Source: JACCZX01 sp963807155 (GTDB lineage Bacteria > Pseudomonadota > Gammaproteobacteria > Burkholderiales > Burkholderiaceae_F). Taken from it: DNA of 64,000 nucleotides. The notes beneath the pieces were generated by a model. That model saw only the letters and a list, made by a program, of their open reading frames with translations, did no database searches and was not told where the DNA came from. Positions 38,077 to 48,995 of the stretch are shown here, piece by piece; the stretch's first letter is position 1, and each line of letters opens with the position of its first letter. The stretch lies in NCBI GenBank assembly GCA_963807155.1, contig CAWEAZ010000032.1:1-64000 (forward strand). Reading direction: 5' to 3'. The position numbers and the translations under genes are program-made.

Positions 38077-40132
38077 TCAGGCGGGCTGCTGTTCGACCAA
38101 TCCGCGCTTGATCAACAGCGGCTCGACGGTTGCATCGCGGCCGCGAAACGCGCGATACGCAGCGCGCGGCTCGATCGTGTTGCCCGACGAGTAGACATAC
38201 TTCAGCAGGCGCGCGGCAACCGCTGCATCGAATGGATTGCCCGCCTCGACAAACGCGTCGAAACCGTCGGCATCCAGCACTTCAGCCCACATGTAAACGT
38301 AGTAGCCCGCTGCGTAGCTTGAGCTCGAAAACAAGTGACCGAAATGCGGCAGTCGATGGCGCAGCACCATCTCGCGCGGCATTCCCAGGCGGGCGAGCTC
38401 ATCCTGCTCGAACCGGGTGATATCGACACCGTCGTCTGCCGCCTGCGCGTGCAGCGCCATGTCGAGCAATGCGCACGCGGTGTATTCGACCGTCTGGAAC
38501 CCCTGATTGAAATGTTGCGCGCGCTGCAGCTTTTCGATCAACTCATCCGGAATCGGTGCTCCGGTGTCGACGTGCAGCGCATGCTTCTTCAGCACCTCAG
38601 GCTCGAGCGCCCAGTGTTCGAATAACTGCGACGGCAGCTCGACGAAGTCGCGCAGCACGCGCGTGCCGGACAGACGCTCGTAAGTCACCTGCGAAAGCAG
38701 GCCGTGCAAACCATGACCGAACTCGTGAAACAGCGTGCGGACGTCGTCGAGCGACAGCAGCGTCGGCGCGCCCTTGGCGAAGTTGTTGTTGTTGACCACG
38801 ATCGGCAGCACGTCACCGTCGATGCGAGACTGCGAGCGGTAGTTGCTCATCCAGGCGCCGCCGCGCTTGGTCGGGCGTGCGAAGTTGTCGTGCAGGAACA
38901 CGCCGATCGGATACTCGCCGCGCCGCACTTCGTAGACGCGCACGTCGGGGTGATACGCAACGATATCGGGCCGCCTGACGAACTCAATGCCGAACAGTCG
39001 ATGCGCGCAATCGAACGCGGCCTCGACCATTCGATCGAGCGCGAAGTACGGTTTGACCATCGCGTCGTCGATGTCATAGCGCTGCTTGCGCACGAGCTCG
39101 GCGTAATAGCGCCAGTCCCACGGCGCGATATCGGCCGGCTCGCCACGGGCGATTGCGATGGCGCGCAGTGCCTGGACTTCTTCGGCCGCTTTCGACTTCG
39201 CCGGCTCCCAGACGTTTGCGAGCAGCTTCGCGACCGCGTCCGGCTTCCCCGCCATCCGGTCGATCAGCGCGTAGTCGGCAAAGTTCGCATAGCCGTTTAG
39301 CCGCGCCTGTTCGGTACGCAGCTTCAGGATTTCGCGCGCGATCGGGCGGTTGTCGTGTGGACCGTCATTCTCACCGCGGCGAGTCCACGCATTGAACGCC
39401 AGCTCACGCAGATCGCGCCGTTCGGAATGCGTCAAAAACGGAACGATCAGTGACCGGCTGAGCGTTATTGCGAAGGCGTCCGGCCTGCCGTGCTGCTCGG
39501 CCGCAGTTTTCGCAGCGGCACGCACCGTCTCGGGTAGACCCTTTAGGTCTTCTTCGCTGTGTTAGCCACAGACACCACTCGGCTTCGTCAGCCAGCACAT
39601 TTTGCGAGAAAGCGGTTTGAAGCTGAGCGAGGCGCTCGACAATCTCGCTCAATCGATTCTTCGCCTCCGGCGACAGTCGGGCACCGGCCAGCACTGAGTC
39701 CAGATGTACACGCTCGAGCAATCGCATCTGCTCGGCATTCAACGACAACGTCTCGCGTTTCGCATAAAGCTCGTCGATGCGCGCGAACAGTTTCTGGTCG
39801 AGCAGAATCGCATTTTCATGCGTGGCCAGTCTCGGCGCGACTTCGCGCTCGACCGCCTGCAATTCCGGCGACGTTTCGGACGCGGTCAGATTGAAGAACA
39901 GTTGCTCGGTGCGTGTCAGCAGACGGCCGCTGCGGTCGAGCGCTGCGATCGTGTTCTCAAACGTCGGCGCGGCGGATGCATTGGCGATGCGATCGATCTC
40001 GCCCCGATGCACGAGCATCGATTGTTCGAACGCGGGCGCAAAGTATTCGTGGCGTGCGTGCTCAAAAGGTGGCAGACCAAACGGTTCATCCCAAGCTTGT
40101 AACAGCGGATTGTTGCGATCGAGGGCGTTCAT
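38077..40132 (-). CDS. dcp: M3-family peptidyl-dipeptidase, Dcp-like (frameshifted)
   Basis: Zinc metallopeptidase of the thimet oligopeptidase family, about 685 aa after one frame change near 39555. The zinc site FHEFGHGLHGLL is followed by SGTRVLRDFVELPSQLFEHW, which matches peptidyl-dipeptidase Dcp more closely than oligopeptidase A (PrlC). The N-terminus MNALDRNNPLLQAWDEPFGL lacks a signal peptide, so a cytoplasmic role in peptide recycling is likely. Convergent with the aminotransferase gene and divergent from the DUF1800 gene. Confidence 0.92.
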
Positions 40133-40258
40133 GGACAGAAGACTTTGGTGTGACCGCTAACGATACCGAATCGTCCGCTTGTCCGCGAACGTGTGCAGCA
40201 CTTCGGTGCGACGCCGACAGACTTTAGGGCCGGCCCGCCGTCAATCACGCGTCTGAGG

Positions 40259-40282
40259 TTTACAAGCGTTTCGCTTTGTAAA
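40259..40282. promoter_or_regulatory. AT-rich inverted repeat in the dcp/DUF1800 divergent spacer
   Basis: TTTACAAGCG and CGCTTTGTAAA pair around TTT with one bulged T. It lies 63 bases before the DUF1800 start in the 212-bp divergent spacer. It could be a regulator site or a 5'-UTR hairpin. No other element was recognised in the spacer. Confidence 0.4.
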
Positions 40283-40344
40283 GTTTCTTTCCCGAATTCG
40301 GCATACGCACGACAGTAGCTCCACGGACGGATTGGGAGAACACA

Positions 40345-42040
40345 ATGGAACAAAAGCTTGCCCGCCACGCGGCGCGGATTCTCTTTGCCGCGGCGGTCGG
40401 CGCCACCACGGCGGTGGTTACCGGGTGCGGGAGCGGCGGTTCATCCCCTGCGCCCGCGCCCGACTCCTCCACCACCCGGTGCCGGCCCGACCGCAGACGA
40501 AGCCGCGCGTTTCCTGACGCAGGCGACGTTCGGCCCAACTGACACCGATATCGCACGCGTGCAATCGATCGGATATTCGGCGTGGATCGACGAGCAGTTC
40601 GCGTTGCCGGCAACGCCTCATCTTCCATACGTACAAGCGAACTTCACCCCGGGCCCCAATGCGCCAACTTCAACTTCATGCAGGACTCTTTCTGGCAGCA
40701 GGCGATTCCCGCGCCCGATCAGCTGCGCCAGCGCGTCAAGTTCGCGCTGTCGGAGCTGGTCGTCGTGTCAGGGGGCGACAACACGATCGCCGGCTTCGCG
40801 GACGGCCTCGCCAACTACGCCGATCTGCTCGGCCAGCACGCATTCGGCAACTATCGGGAATTGATCGAAGCGGTTGCAACCAGCCCCATGATGGGCATCT
40901 ACCTATCGCACCTGGGTAACAAGAAAGCCGACCCGGTAACGGGCGCCGTACCCGATGAAAACTTCGCGCGCGAGGTGACGCAGCTCTTCACGATCGGTCT
41001 TTACCAACTCAACCTCGACGGCACGCCGACGCTGGTCAACGGCGCTCCCGTTGAGACGTACACCAACGCCGACGTCACCGGACTCGCGCGTGTGTTCACC
41101 GGCTGGGGTTGGGCCGCGACCGGCACATCGAACGCGGAGTTTCGCGGTTCAGTCGTCACGGATCCTCAACGCACGGTGAAGCCGATGAAGATGTACCCGA
41201 ACTATCACGAGATCGGGCGCGAAGACTTTTCTTGGAACCACCATCCGGCGGGAACGTCGGGCGAAGCAAAGCCTGGCGCTGGCGCTTGATCACCTGTTCA
41301 ACCATCAGAACTTCTGCCCGTTCGTCGGCAGGCAATTGATACAGCGCTTTGTCACCAGCAACCCGAGCGCGGCGTACACCGGCCGCGTCGCGGCGGCGTG
41401 TGTTAACAACGGCCAAGGCGTGCGCGGCGACATGAAGGCGATGATTCGCGCGATCCTGCTCGACGCCGAGGCGCGCGATGCAAGCAAGCTCACCGATCCG
41501 CAATTCGGCAAAGTGCGGGAGCCGGTGCTGCGTCTGGCGAACTGGGCGCGCTGCTTCAAGGCGACATCGGCATCGGGCAACTGGACGATCCGCAACCTCG
41601 ACAGTCCATCGTTTTCCTTGGGCCAGCAGCCGTGGCGCTCGCCCTCGGTGTTCAATTTCTTCCGTCCGGGTTACGTGCCGCCGAACACCGCGATTGCAGC
41701 AGCAGGACTCGTCGCTCCCGAGTTTCAGCTGATTGGTGAAACCGCGGTCGCCGGCTACACCAACACCATGCAGAGTGTCGTCCAATCCGGCGTCGGCCTC
41801 GGCAACCCGCGCGACGTGCGCGCTGACTACACCAGCGACATCGCACTCGCTAGCAACGCCGACGCGCTGCTCGACCGCATGAATCGCTGCCTGATGTACG
41901 GCACGATGGACACCACGCTGCGCAACGATTTGCGCACGGCGATCAACGCAATCGCGCTGACCGGCAGCGGTCCAACGAACCGTGTCTACACGGCCATCTT
42001 GCTGACGATGGCCTCCCCCGAATATCTGGTGCAGAAGTAG
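40345..42040 (+). CDS. DUF1800 family lipoprotein (frameshifted)
   Basis: DUF1800 protein of about 565 aa after repairing frame changes near 40480, 40660 and 41260. It starts with a lipoprotein-type leader (TTAVVTGCGSGGSS), then the domain start ADEAARFLTQATFGPTD, VGRQLIQRFVTSNPSAAYTG and the end MASPEYLVQK. DUF1800 proteins are almost always encoded just before a DUF1501 protein, as here (21 bases apart). Both are exported, but the function is unknown; roles in envelope processes have been proposed only by context. Confidence 0.88.
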
Positions 42041-42061
42041 GAAGCAGAACAGGAGATAAGC

Positions 42062-43439
42062 ATGACAACCCAAGCTTCCCGCCGCGAATTCTTGCGCCAG
42101 GCCTCAGCTCTATCAATCGCCGGCACCGCCGCGCCATTCGCGCTCAACCTGGCATCGATCGGCGCTGCATCTGCGCAGGTCGCCGGCGGCTACAAGGCGC
42201 TGGTGTGTGTTTTTCTGTACGGCGCAAACGATGGCCACAACACGATTGTGCCGTTCGACGCGACCAACTACGCGAAGTACTCGCTCGGTCGTCAGGGAAT
42301 CGCCTGGAACCAGGCGACGGAGCTGACGCAGCTGGTCCCGATCACACCGCTGTCCGGCGGTTTGCAGCTTTCGCTGCCGACGCCGCTCGCACCGTTAGTG
42401 ACACTGTTCGATCAGCAGAAGTGCGCGATCGTTTCCAACGTCGGTCCGCTGATTCAACCGACGACTCGTGCGCAATTTCAGACACCCGGTTATCCGCTGC
42501 CGCCGAAACTCTTTTCGCACAACGATCAGCAGTCCGTGTGGCAATCGTCGGCGCCCGAAGGTGCCAAGTATGGATGGGGCGGCCGCATCGGCGACCTTCT
42601 TGCGTCACAGAACGGCAACAGCATCTTCACGTGCCTGAACGTCAGCGGCAACGCGGTTTTTCTCAGTGGACAACAGGCGCAGCCGTTTCAGCTCGATGCG
42701 ACCCAAGGCGCAGTGGGCTTTACCGCGCTGACCGGTGGCACGCCGACGCTGTACGGATCGGCGGCTGCGTCCTCGGCGCTGCGCACGGTGCTGACGCGCA
42801 ACCGCACGCACCTGTTCGAAAACGACACGGTCAAGGTCAACACGCGCTCGATCGACGCCAATGCGGTGTTGTCCGCCGCCCTAGCGGGCGCGCCCGCATT
42901 GACGCCACCGGCCGGCAACTCACTGGCAACGCAGCTGGCGATGGTGGCCAAGGTGATCAGCGTTCGGAGCGCACTCGGCGCCGCGCGCCAGGTGTTCCTG
43001 GTGTCGATGGGCGGCTATGACACGCATGCGAACCAGGTCGTGACGCAGACCAACTTGCTGACCCAGCTGGCGTCGGCAATTTCGTTTTTCCAGTCAACGA
43101 TGGACACGATGGGAACCGCCAACGACGTCACGCTGTTCACAGCTTCGGACTTCGGCCGTACATTGATTCAGAACGGTGACGGCAGCGATCATGGTTGGGG
43201 CTCGCACCACTTCGTTGTCGGCGGCGCGGTCAAGGGCAAGGAAATTTACGGCGCGTTTCCCGACCTGACGTCCGAACGTATCGACCGACGCCGGCAATGG
43301 CCGGCTGATCCCGACGACGTCAGTCGAGCAGTATGCGGCGACGATGGCGAAGTGGATGGGCGTGACCGACGCCAACTTGCCGGTGATCCTGCCGAACCTC
43401 GCCAACTTCTCGCAGCAGAATTTGGGCTTTATGAATTAG
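42062..43439 (+). CDS. DUF1501 family exported protein, Tat signal (frameshifted)
   Basis: DUF1501 (sulfatase-like fold) protein of about 458 aa. The N-terminus SRREFLRQASALSIAGTAAP is a twin-arginine signal. Family motifs are LVCVFLYGANDGHNTIVP, SMGGYDTHANQ, FTASDFGRTL and HGWGSHHFVVGG. Near 43285 the frame changes; the correct continuation ends MGVTDANLPVILPNLANFSQ and a stop at 43437-43439. Without repair the frame runs on into the next gene, producing a false fusion. Partner of the DUF1800 gene. Confidence 0.9.
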
Positions 43440-43495
43440 CGCAAGCGGAGCCGGTATGCTCACCGCTCCATTCAACTCTCGACCGGAGTTTGCCG

Positions 43496-43924
43496 ATGAG
43501 CACCCCGCTTCCTCCGCCCGCAGTCGCTGCCCCGTCTGAGTCACTCGTCACAATCACGCACGTCGTCTACGCGCTGCACACGCTGAGCTTGGTCATTGGT
43601 GCATTCGGCGCAGCAAGCATCATCGGTGCGTTCGTGTTCGGCTGGCCGTCAATCATTGCGGTGATCATCAACTATGTCAAACGCAGCGACGTGCGCGGGA
43701 CATATCTCGATTCTCACTTCTCGTGGCAGATCCGCACGTTCTGGTGGGCGATGCTGATCGTCGGTGATCATCGCGGTACATCGGATTGCACGTTGGCGAT
43801 CGTGCTGATCGGCTTTGCGATCTGGATCGTCGGCTTCTTCGTCCTTGGCATCTGGGCGATCTATCGCATCGCACGCGGCTGGATGGCGTTGATGGATCGT
43901 CGGCCGATGCCGCTACCAAATTGA
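43496..43924 (+). CDS. DUF4870-like small membrane protein
   Basis: A 142-aa protein with a short Pro-rich N-terminus (MSTPLPPPAVAAPSE) and about three membrane segments. The conserved part NYVKRSDVRGTYLDSHFSWQ followed by IRTFWW and the end YRIARGWMALMDRRPMP match the DUF4870-like family. The stretch near 43760-43790 (GDHRGTSDC) breaks a hydrophobic segment and may hide a pair of compensating indels. Function unknown. Its last codons overlap a peptidase remnant on the other strand. Confidence 0.8.
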   Translation: MSTPLPPPAVAAPSESLVTITHVVYALHTLSLVIGAFGAASIIGAFVFGWPSIIAVIINYVKRSDVRGTYLDSHFSWQIRTFWWAMLIVGDHRGTSDCTLAIVLIGFAIWIVGFFVLGIWAIYRIARGWMALMDRRPMPLPN

Positions 43925-44003
43925 GATCTGCTCCGCCGGTGCGCGCATCATCGGCGCGCCGGGCTGGCAGTTGAACGCCTGCGCGAACGCCGGAACCGTA
44001 AGT
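43913..44003 (-). pseudogene. C-terminal remnant of an M13 (PepO/neprilysin-type) metallopeptidase
   Basis: The minus strand reads VPAFAQAFNCQPGAP then a short segment and AEQISIW followed by a stop. This matches the conserved C-terminus of M13 peptidases (an AFxCxxGxxM motif and a terminal Trp). Upstream it is closed by an in-frame stop within CTAG-rich sequence at 44004-44006, and no zinc-binding HExxH region is found nearby. The rest of the gene is gone. The remaining spacer to 44204 holds nothing I recognise. Confidence 0.65.
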
Positions 44004-44204
44004 CTCTAGCTAGGAACACGAGTGCCACGCCGCAGCGCATGATTGAGAGCATGTTCCCGCGGTGCTACCCTCGCGCCCTGCTCGAAACGAGCAAACGATC
44101 GCCGACCGCGCTCACAAGGCGCGACAACGCTGCCGGCCACGACGAATCGAACGTTCGAAGGCCGACTTCCAAGAACACGATTTTTGGCAGGAGCTAGAAC
44201 CTAC

Positions 44205-47200
44205 ATGAACGCCCCCCTTACCGAAGCCGTCCGCCGCGCGCTGACGGAAGTCACCCTCGACGACAAGTGGACTCTCGATCGCGGCCGCGCATACATGAGC
44301 GGTACGCAGGCGCTGATTCGTCTGATGATGCTGCAGCATCAGCGCGACCAACTCGCAGGACTTAACACCGCGGGTTTCATCAACGGCTATCGCGGCTCGC
44401 CATTGGGTGGGGTTGATCAGACCGCCGTGCGCGCGAAGAAACATCTGGAACGGCACAACGTTCGCTTTCAGCCCGGAGTGAATGAAGACCTTGCCGCGAC
44501 CGCCGTATGGGGCACGCAGCAGGTCAACATGTACGAAGGCGCGAAATACGACGGCGTCTTTTCAATGTGGTACGGCAAAGGCCCCGGCGTCGATCGCTGC
44601 GGCGATGTGTTCAAGCATGCGAATGCGGCAGGTACCAGCAAGCACGGCGGCGTGCTGGCCGTGGCAGGTGACGACCATGGAGCCAAGTCGTCCACGCTGC
44701 CGCATCAATCCGATCACATCTTCAAGGCCTGCATGATTCCGGTGTTGTTCCCGGCGTCGGTGCAGGAATATCTGGATCTCGGCCTGCACGGCTTTGCAAT
44801 GAGCCGATATGCCGGCGTGTGGGTCGCCATGAAGACGGTGACCGAGGTGGTCGAAGCGTCGGCATCGGTGATGGTCGATCCGGAGCGGCTCGACATCGTG
44901 ATCCCGACCGATTTCAGAATGCCGCCCGACGGACTCAATATCCGCTGGCCCGATACGCCCGCTCGCACTGGAAGCGCGGCTGCTCGACTACAAGCTGTAC
45001 GCCGCGCTCGCGTACTGCCGCACCAACAAACTGAATCACACGGTGATCGACTCGCCGCATGCGCGATTCGGCATCGTCGCCAGCGGCAAAGCCTATCTGG
45101 ATACGCGCCAGGCGCTTGCGGATCTCGGACTCGACGAGCAAACGTGCAAGGACATCGGCATTCGATTGTTCAAGTGCGGCATGGTGTGGCCGCTCGAAGC
45201 GACCGCGGTTCGCTCGTTTGCCGAAGGTCTGGAAGAAATCCTGGTGATCGAGGAAAAGCGCCAGTTTCTCGAGTACGCGCTGAAGGAAGAACTGTTCTCG
45301 TGGATTGGCACCGGCAAACGCGTTCCGCGAGTGATTGGCAAGTTCGACGAAAAGGACGGCGGCGAGTGGGCGGTGCCACAAGGCAACTGGATCTTGCCAG
45401 CCCACTATGAATTTTCACCGGTGATCGTCGCGAAAGCGATTGTGCAGAGAATCGGCAAACTCGAGTTGCCCGCCGAGATTCGCGCGCGGATGCAGATGCG
45501 CCTCGCCATGATCGAGGCAAAAGAGAAGGCGCTGGCGGTGCCACGCGTCGTTACCGAGCGCACGCCGTATTTCTGCTCGGGCTGCCCGCACAGCACGTCG
45601 ACGGTCGTGCCCGAAGGCTCGCGCGCAATGGCCGGCATCGGCTGCCATTACATGGCCCTCTGGATGGACCGCAACACCAGTACGTATACACATATGGGCG
45701 GCGAAGGCGCGCCATGGATCGGGCAGGCGCCGTTTACCCACGAGAAGCACATCTTTGCGAACCTCGGTGACGGCACCTACTACCACTCGGGTTCAATGGC
45801 GGTGCGCGCAGCGGTCGCGGCCAATGTGTCGATAACGTACAAGATTCTGTTCAACGATGCGGTCGCGATGACCGGCGGCCAGCCGCACGACGGGCCGTTG
45901 TCGGTGCCGATGATCACGCAGCAGATGGCGGCCGAAGGCGTCGGCAAGATCGTGGTCGTTACCGACGAGCCGCACAAGTATCCGAAAGACGCGGGCTTTG
46001 CCCAAGGCGTCACCGTGCACCATCGCGACGAGCTCGATCAGATCCAGCTCGAGCTGCGCGAGCACCCCGGCGTATCGGTGATGGTCTACGACCAGACGTG
46101 CGCGTCCGAAAAACGGCGCAAGCGCAAGAAAAACACGGCAGAGAAGACTTACTTTCCCGATCCCGCGCGCCGCGTCGTCATCAACGAACTGGTGTGCGAA
46201 GGCTGCGGCGATTGCAACTTGAAGTCGAACTGCCTGTCGGTCGAGCCGCTTGAAACCGAATTCGGACGCAAGCGCAAGATCAATCAGTCGACTTGCAACA
46301 AGGACTACTCGTGTCTGAATGGTTTTTGCCCTAGCTTTGTCACCGTCGAAGGCGGGCAGCTGAAGAAGGGCAAGTCGACCGCGGCCGGCAGCATTCCGAG
46401 CTTGCCGCAGCCGGCGCTGCCGTCGTTACGAGCGCAAGGCGCATACGGAATCGTCGTTACCGGTGTCGGCGGCACCGGCGTGGTCACGATCGGACAGCTG
46501 CTCGGCATGGCCGCGCATCTGGAAGGCAAGGGGGTCTCGGTGCTCGATATGGCCGGCCTGGCGCAAAAGGGCGGCGCGGTGTTTTCGCATGTACAGATCG
46601 CACCGACGCCGGAAGATCTGTATGCGACTCGCATTGCGATGGGTGAAGCCGACGTCGTTCTCGGCTGCGATCTGATCGTCACGACCAGCAACGAAGCGTT
46701 GTCGAAAATCAAGGCGGGTGTCACCAAGGCGGTGGTCAACTCGGCCGAATCGCCGACGGCCGATTTCGTACGCAACCCGAACTGGCAGTTCGGCAGCCCA
46801 AATCTGGCGACGCAGATACGCGAAGCGCTGGGCGATAGCGAAAGCGCGTTCGTCGACGCCAGTGCGCTGGCGACTGCGTTAATGGGCGACTCTATTTACA
46901 CCAACCCTCTGATGCTCGGCTACGCATGGCAGAAAGGATGGATTCCACTCGCCTACGAAACATTGCAACGCGCGATCGAGATCAACGCGGTGGCGGTTGA
47001 TGCCAACAAGAAAGCGTTCGAGTGGGGTCGCGCCGCCGCGCACGACGTCGAAATGGTCAAGCGCATCGCATTCCCCGACAACGTGGTCGAGCTGAAGCGA
47101 TGTCGCGAATTCGCTCGATGAAATCGTTGCGAAGCGCGTCGAGTTCTTGACCGGCTATCAGAACGCAGCTTATGCGAAGCGATATGCCGACTTGGTCGAG

Positions 47201-47783
47201 CGCGTGCGTAAGGTCGAGTCCGATCGGTTGCAGTCGACTCGCGTCACCGAGGCGGTGGCGCGCTACTACTTCAAGCTGCTCGCCTACAAGGACGAGTACG
47301 AAGTCGCGTCGGCTGCATTCCGATCCGGCGTTCCGCGCGAAGATCGCCGCGCAGTTCGACGGTGACTACAAGCTGAACTTTTATATGGCGCCGCCGATCA
47401 TTTCGAAGCCCGATCCGGTCACCGGAAAAGTCGCAAAGAAACGCTTCGGCCCCTGGATGATGTCGGCGTTCTCGGTGCTCGCACGATTGAAGTTTTTGCG
47501 AGGCTCGGCGTTCGATGTGTTCGGCTACACCGCCGAGCGTCGCACCGAGCGCGCGTTGATCGGCGAATACGAAGCGACGGTCGAAGAGATTCTGTCGCGT
47601 CTTTCAACCGACAATCAGGATGTCGCCGTTCAGCTTGCCAGCATCCCGGACGACATTCGAGGCTACGGTCACATCAAGGAAGGCAATCTGAAAGTCGCGC
47701 GGATCAAGTGGGACGACTTGCTGGCGCGGCTGCGCGGGCAGACGAAAGCCCAGGTGATCAAGATTTCACCCAAAGCCGCATGA
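44205..47783 (+). CDS. Indolepyruvate:ferredoxin oxidoreductase family protein, fused (frameshifted)
   Basis: Large (about 1192 aa) 2-oxoacid:ferredoxin oxidoreductase with alpha/beta and gamma parts on one chain, reassembled across frame changes near 44960, 47100 and 47335. Seen in order: an N-terminal pyrimidine-binding part (NTAGFINGYRGSPLGGVDQT), a CSGCPHSTST cluster motif, the TPP-binding loop (NLGDGTYYHSG and GGQPHDGP), 4Fe-4S-type cysteines (CEGCGDCNLKSNC), and the gamma domain (VVTGVGGTGVVTIGQLLGM). It oxidatively decarboxylates arylpyruvates or branched 2-oxoacids to acyl-CoA. Such fused forms are common in beta- and alphaproteobacteria. Confidence 0.93.
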
Positions 47784-47807
47784 CGTTGTGGTGTCGAAGC
47801 GCGATGT

Positions 47808-48899
47808 TTATGGCTTCACCGGCTCCTGCACGATCCGATCGGGCGGCGGTGGGTCGCTGGGCAATTGCGCCAGGATGCTGTCCCACACTTCATCGTTGGT
47901 ATCGGTGAAGCGCAACCGCACCGGCAGCCACTGAAACTCCGGGGCCATCCAGATCTCGACTCTGCGATTTGCATCCGGTCCGCGCTTGCGATCGATCTTA
48001 AGCGTCATCACATCGGTCCCGTCGATGCGGGTTGTCTCGAATCCCTCGACGACGAACGAGTAGTTCTCGACGTTGCGGCGTGCGACCGCGAACGTCACCT
48101 CGGACCCCGGCGAGAAGCGCCACGGATACGCCTGCGCCAGTAACGGCAAGTGAAACTGCAACGACAGCGGGTCCTGCGTGCCTTCGCCAAAGGTCGCCGG
48201 TTGGCCGGCGCCGCGACCGACGAAGCTGACTGCGCTCATTTTCCAATCGAAGTCAGCGCGCAGCTCGCGATTGGCGATCTCGACTTTCTCGATGTAGTTG
48301 TCGGGCGCGATGCCGAATGATTTCAACGTGCCGGTCGACCGCAGATCGAGCAGTCCCGCTGGATCGACTGTGCGTAGCCAAAGCTCGTAAGTCGCTTTGT
48401 CCGGATCGATCGACCAATCGACGTACGTCAGCGCCTTGATGCCGATGAGCCGCGTGTACGAAGTTCGATAAACAATGCGGCCCTTGGTCGGCAACGCCTG
48501 CGCGCCGAGGGGTAATGAAGATTGGGGGGCCTGCGCGATCGGTGAAGCAGGAGGTTCGGCCGCGACCGTCGGCGGTTCCGGTGGAGATTCCGGTGGCGGT
48601 TCGACTGGCGGCTCGGGCGCTGGAGCAGGGACGACCGTCGGCGTGATCGTGGGCGCATTGCGTGGGCGCGGTCGTGGCGCCGGCTTGGGCGGCTCTGCCT
48701 TCGGCGTCGGTGCGGGTGGCGGCGCGAGCAGCGAGACTGACAATGTCGTCTGCGTCGCGTCCGCGGGTACAGCTGCGGACAGGGCGCGCGAAAAGACGTA
48801 CAGCGCCCACACGTGAAGTAGCAGCACCAGAGCAAATACCAACGCTGCCCGCCATAGGGATGGGCCTCGCCACCTGGGGTCGAAAACGCCGGTCGACAT
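47808..48899 (-). CDS. DUF3108 family protein with Pro-rich region
   Basis: A 363-aa protein: one N-terminal membrane segment (LWRAALVFALVLLLHVWALY), a long Pro/Ala/Glu-rich periplasmic linker (about residues 60-130) and a C-terminal DUF3108 beta-rich domain (GRIVYRTSYTRLIGIKAL to VEIWMAPEFQWLPVRLRF). This family is found in proteobacterial envelopes; function is unknown. The start is the ATG at 48899; a TTG two codons earlier is possible. Divergent from the FAH/phaM operon. Confidence 0.88.
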   Translation of the reverse strand: MSTGVFDPRWRGPSLWRAALVFALVLLLHVWALYVFSRALSAAVPADATQTTLSVSLLAPPPAPTPKAEPPKPAPRPRPRNAPTITPTVVPAPAPEPPVEPPPESPPEPPTVAAEPPASPIAQAPQSSLPLGAQALPTKGRIVYRTSYTRLIGIKALTYVDWSIDPDKATYELWLRTVDPAGLLDLRSTGTLKSFGIAPDNYIEKVEIANRELRADFDWKMSAVSFVGRGAGQPATFGEGTQDPLSLQFHLPLLAQAYPWRFSPGSEVTFAVARRNVENYSFVVEGFETTRIDGTDVMTLKIDRKRGPDANRRVEIWMAPEFQWLPVRLRFTDTNDEVWDSILAQLPSDPPPPDRIVQEPVKP

Positions 48900-48995
48900 G
48901 ATCAATTTGGACTTGCTCGCCGCGAAAGCGTGCGGCGCATGGACACTGATTTGCGAACGCTAAGATACCGTGGATATGCGCGGGTCAATCGCTCG

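Noticed and set aside
42062..43924. A 620-codon open frame joining DUF1501 to a DUF4870-like membrane protein
   Set aside because: The join is out-of-frame DUF1501 sequence. The other frame gives the proper DUF1501 end (NLPVILPNLANF) and a stop, followed by a separate start for the membrane protein.
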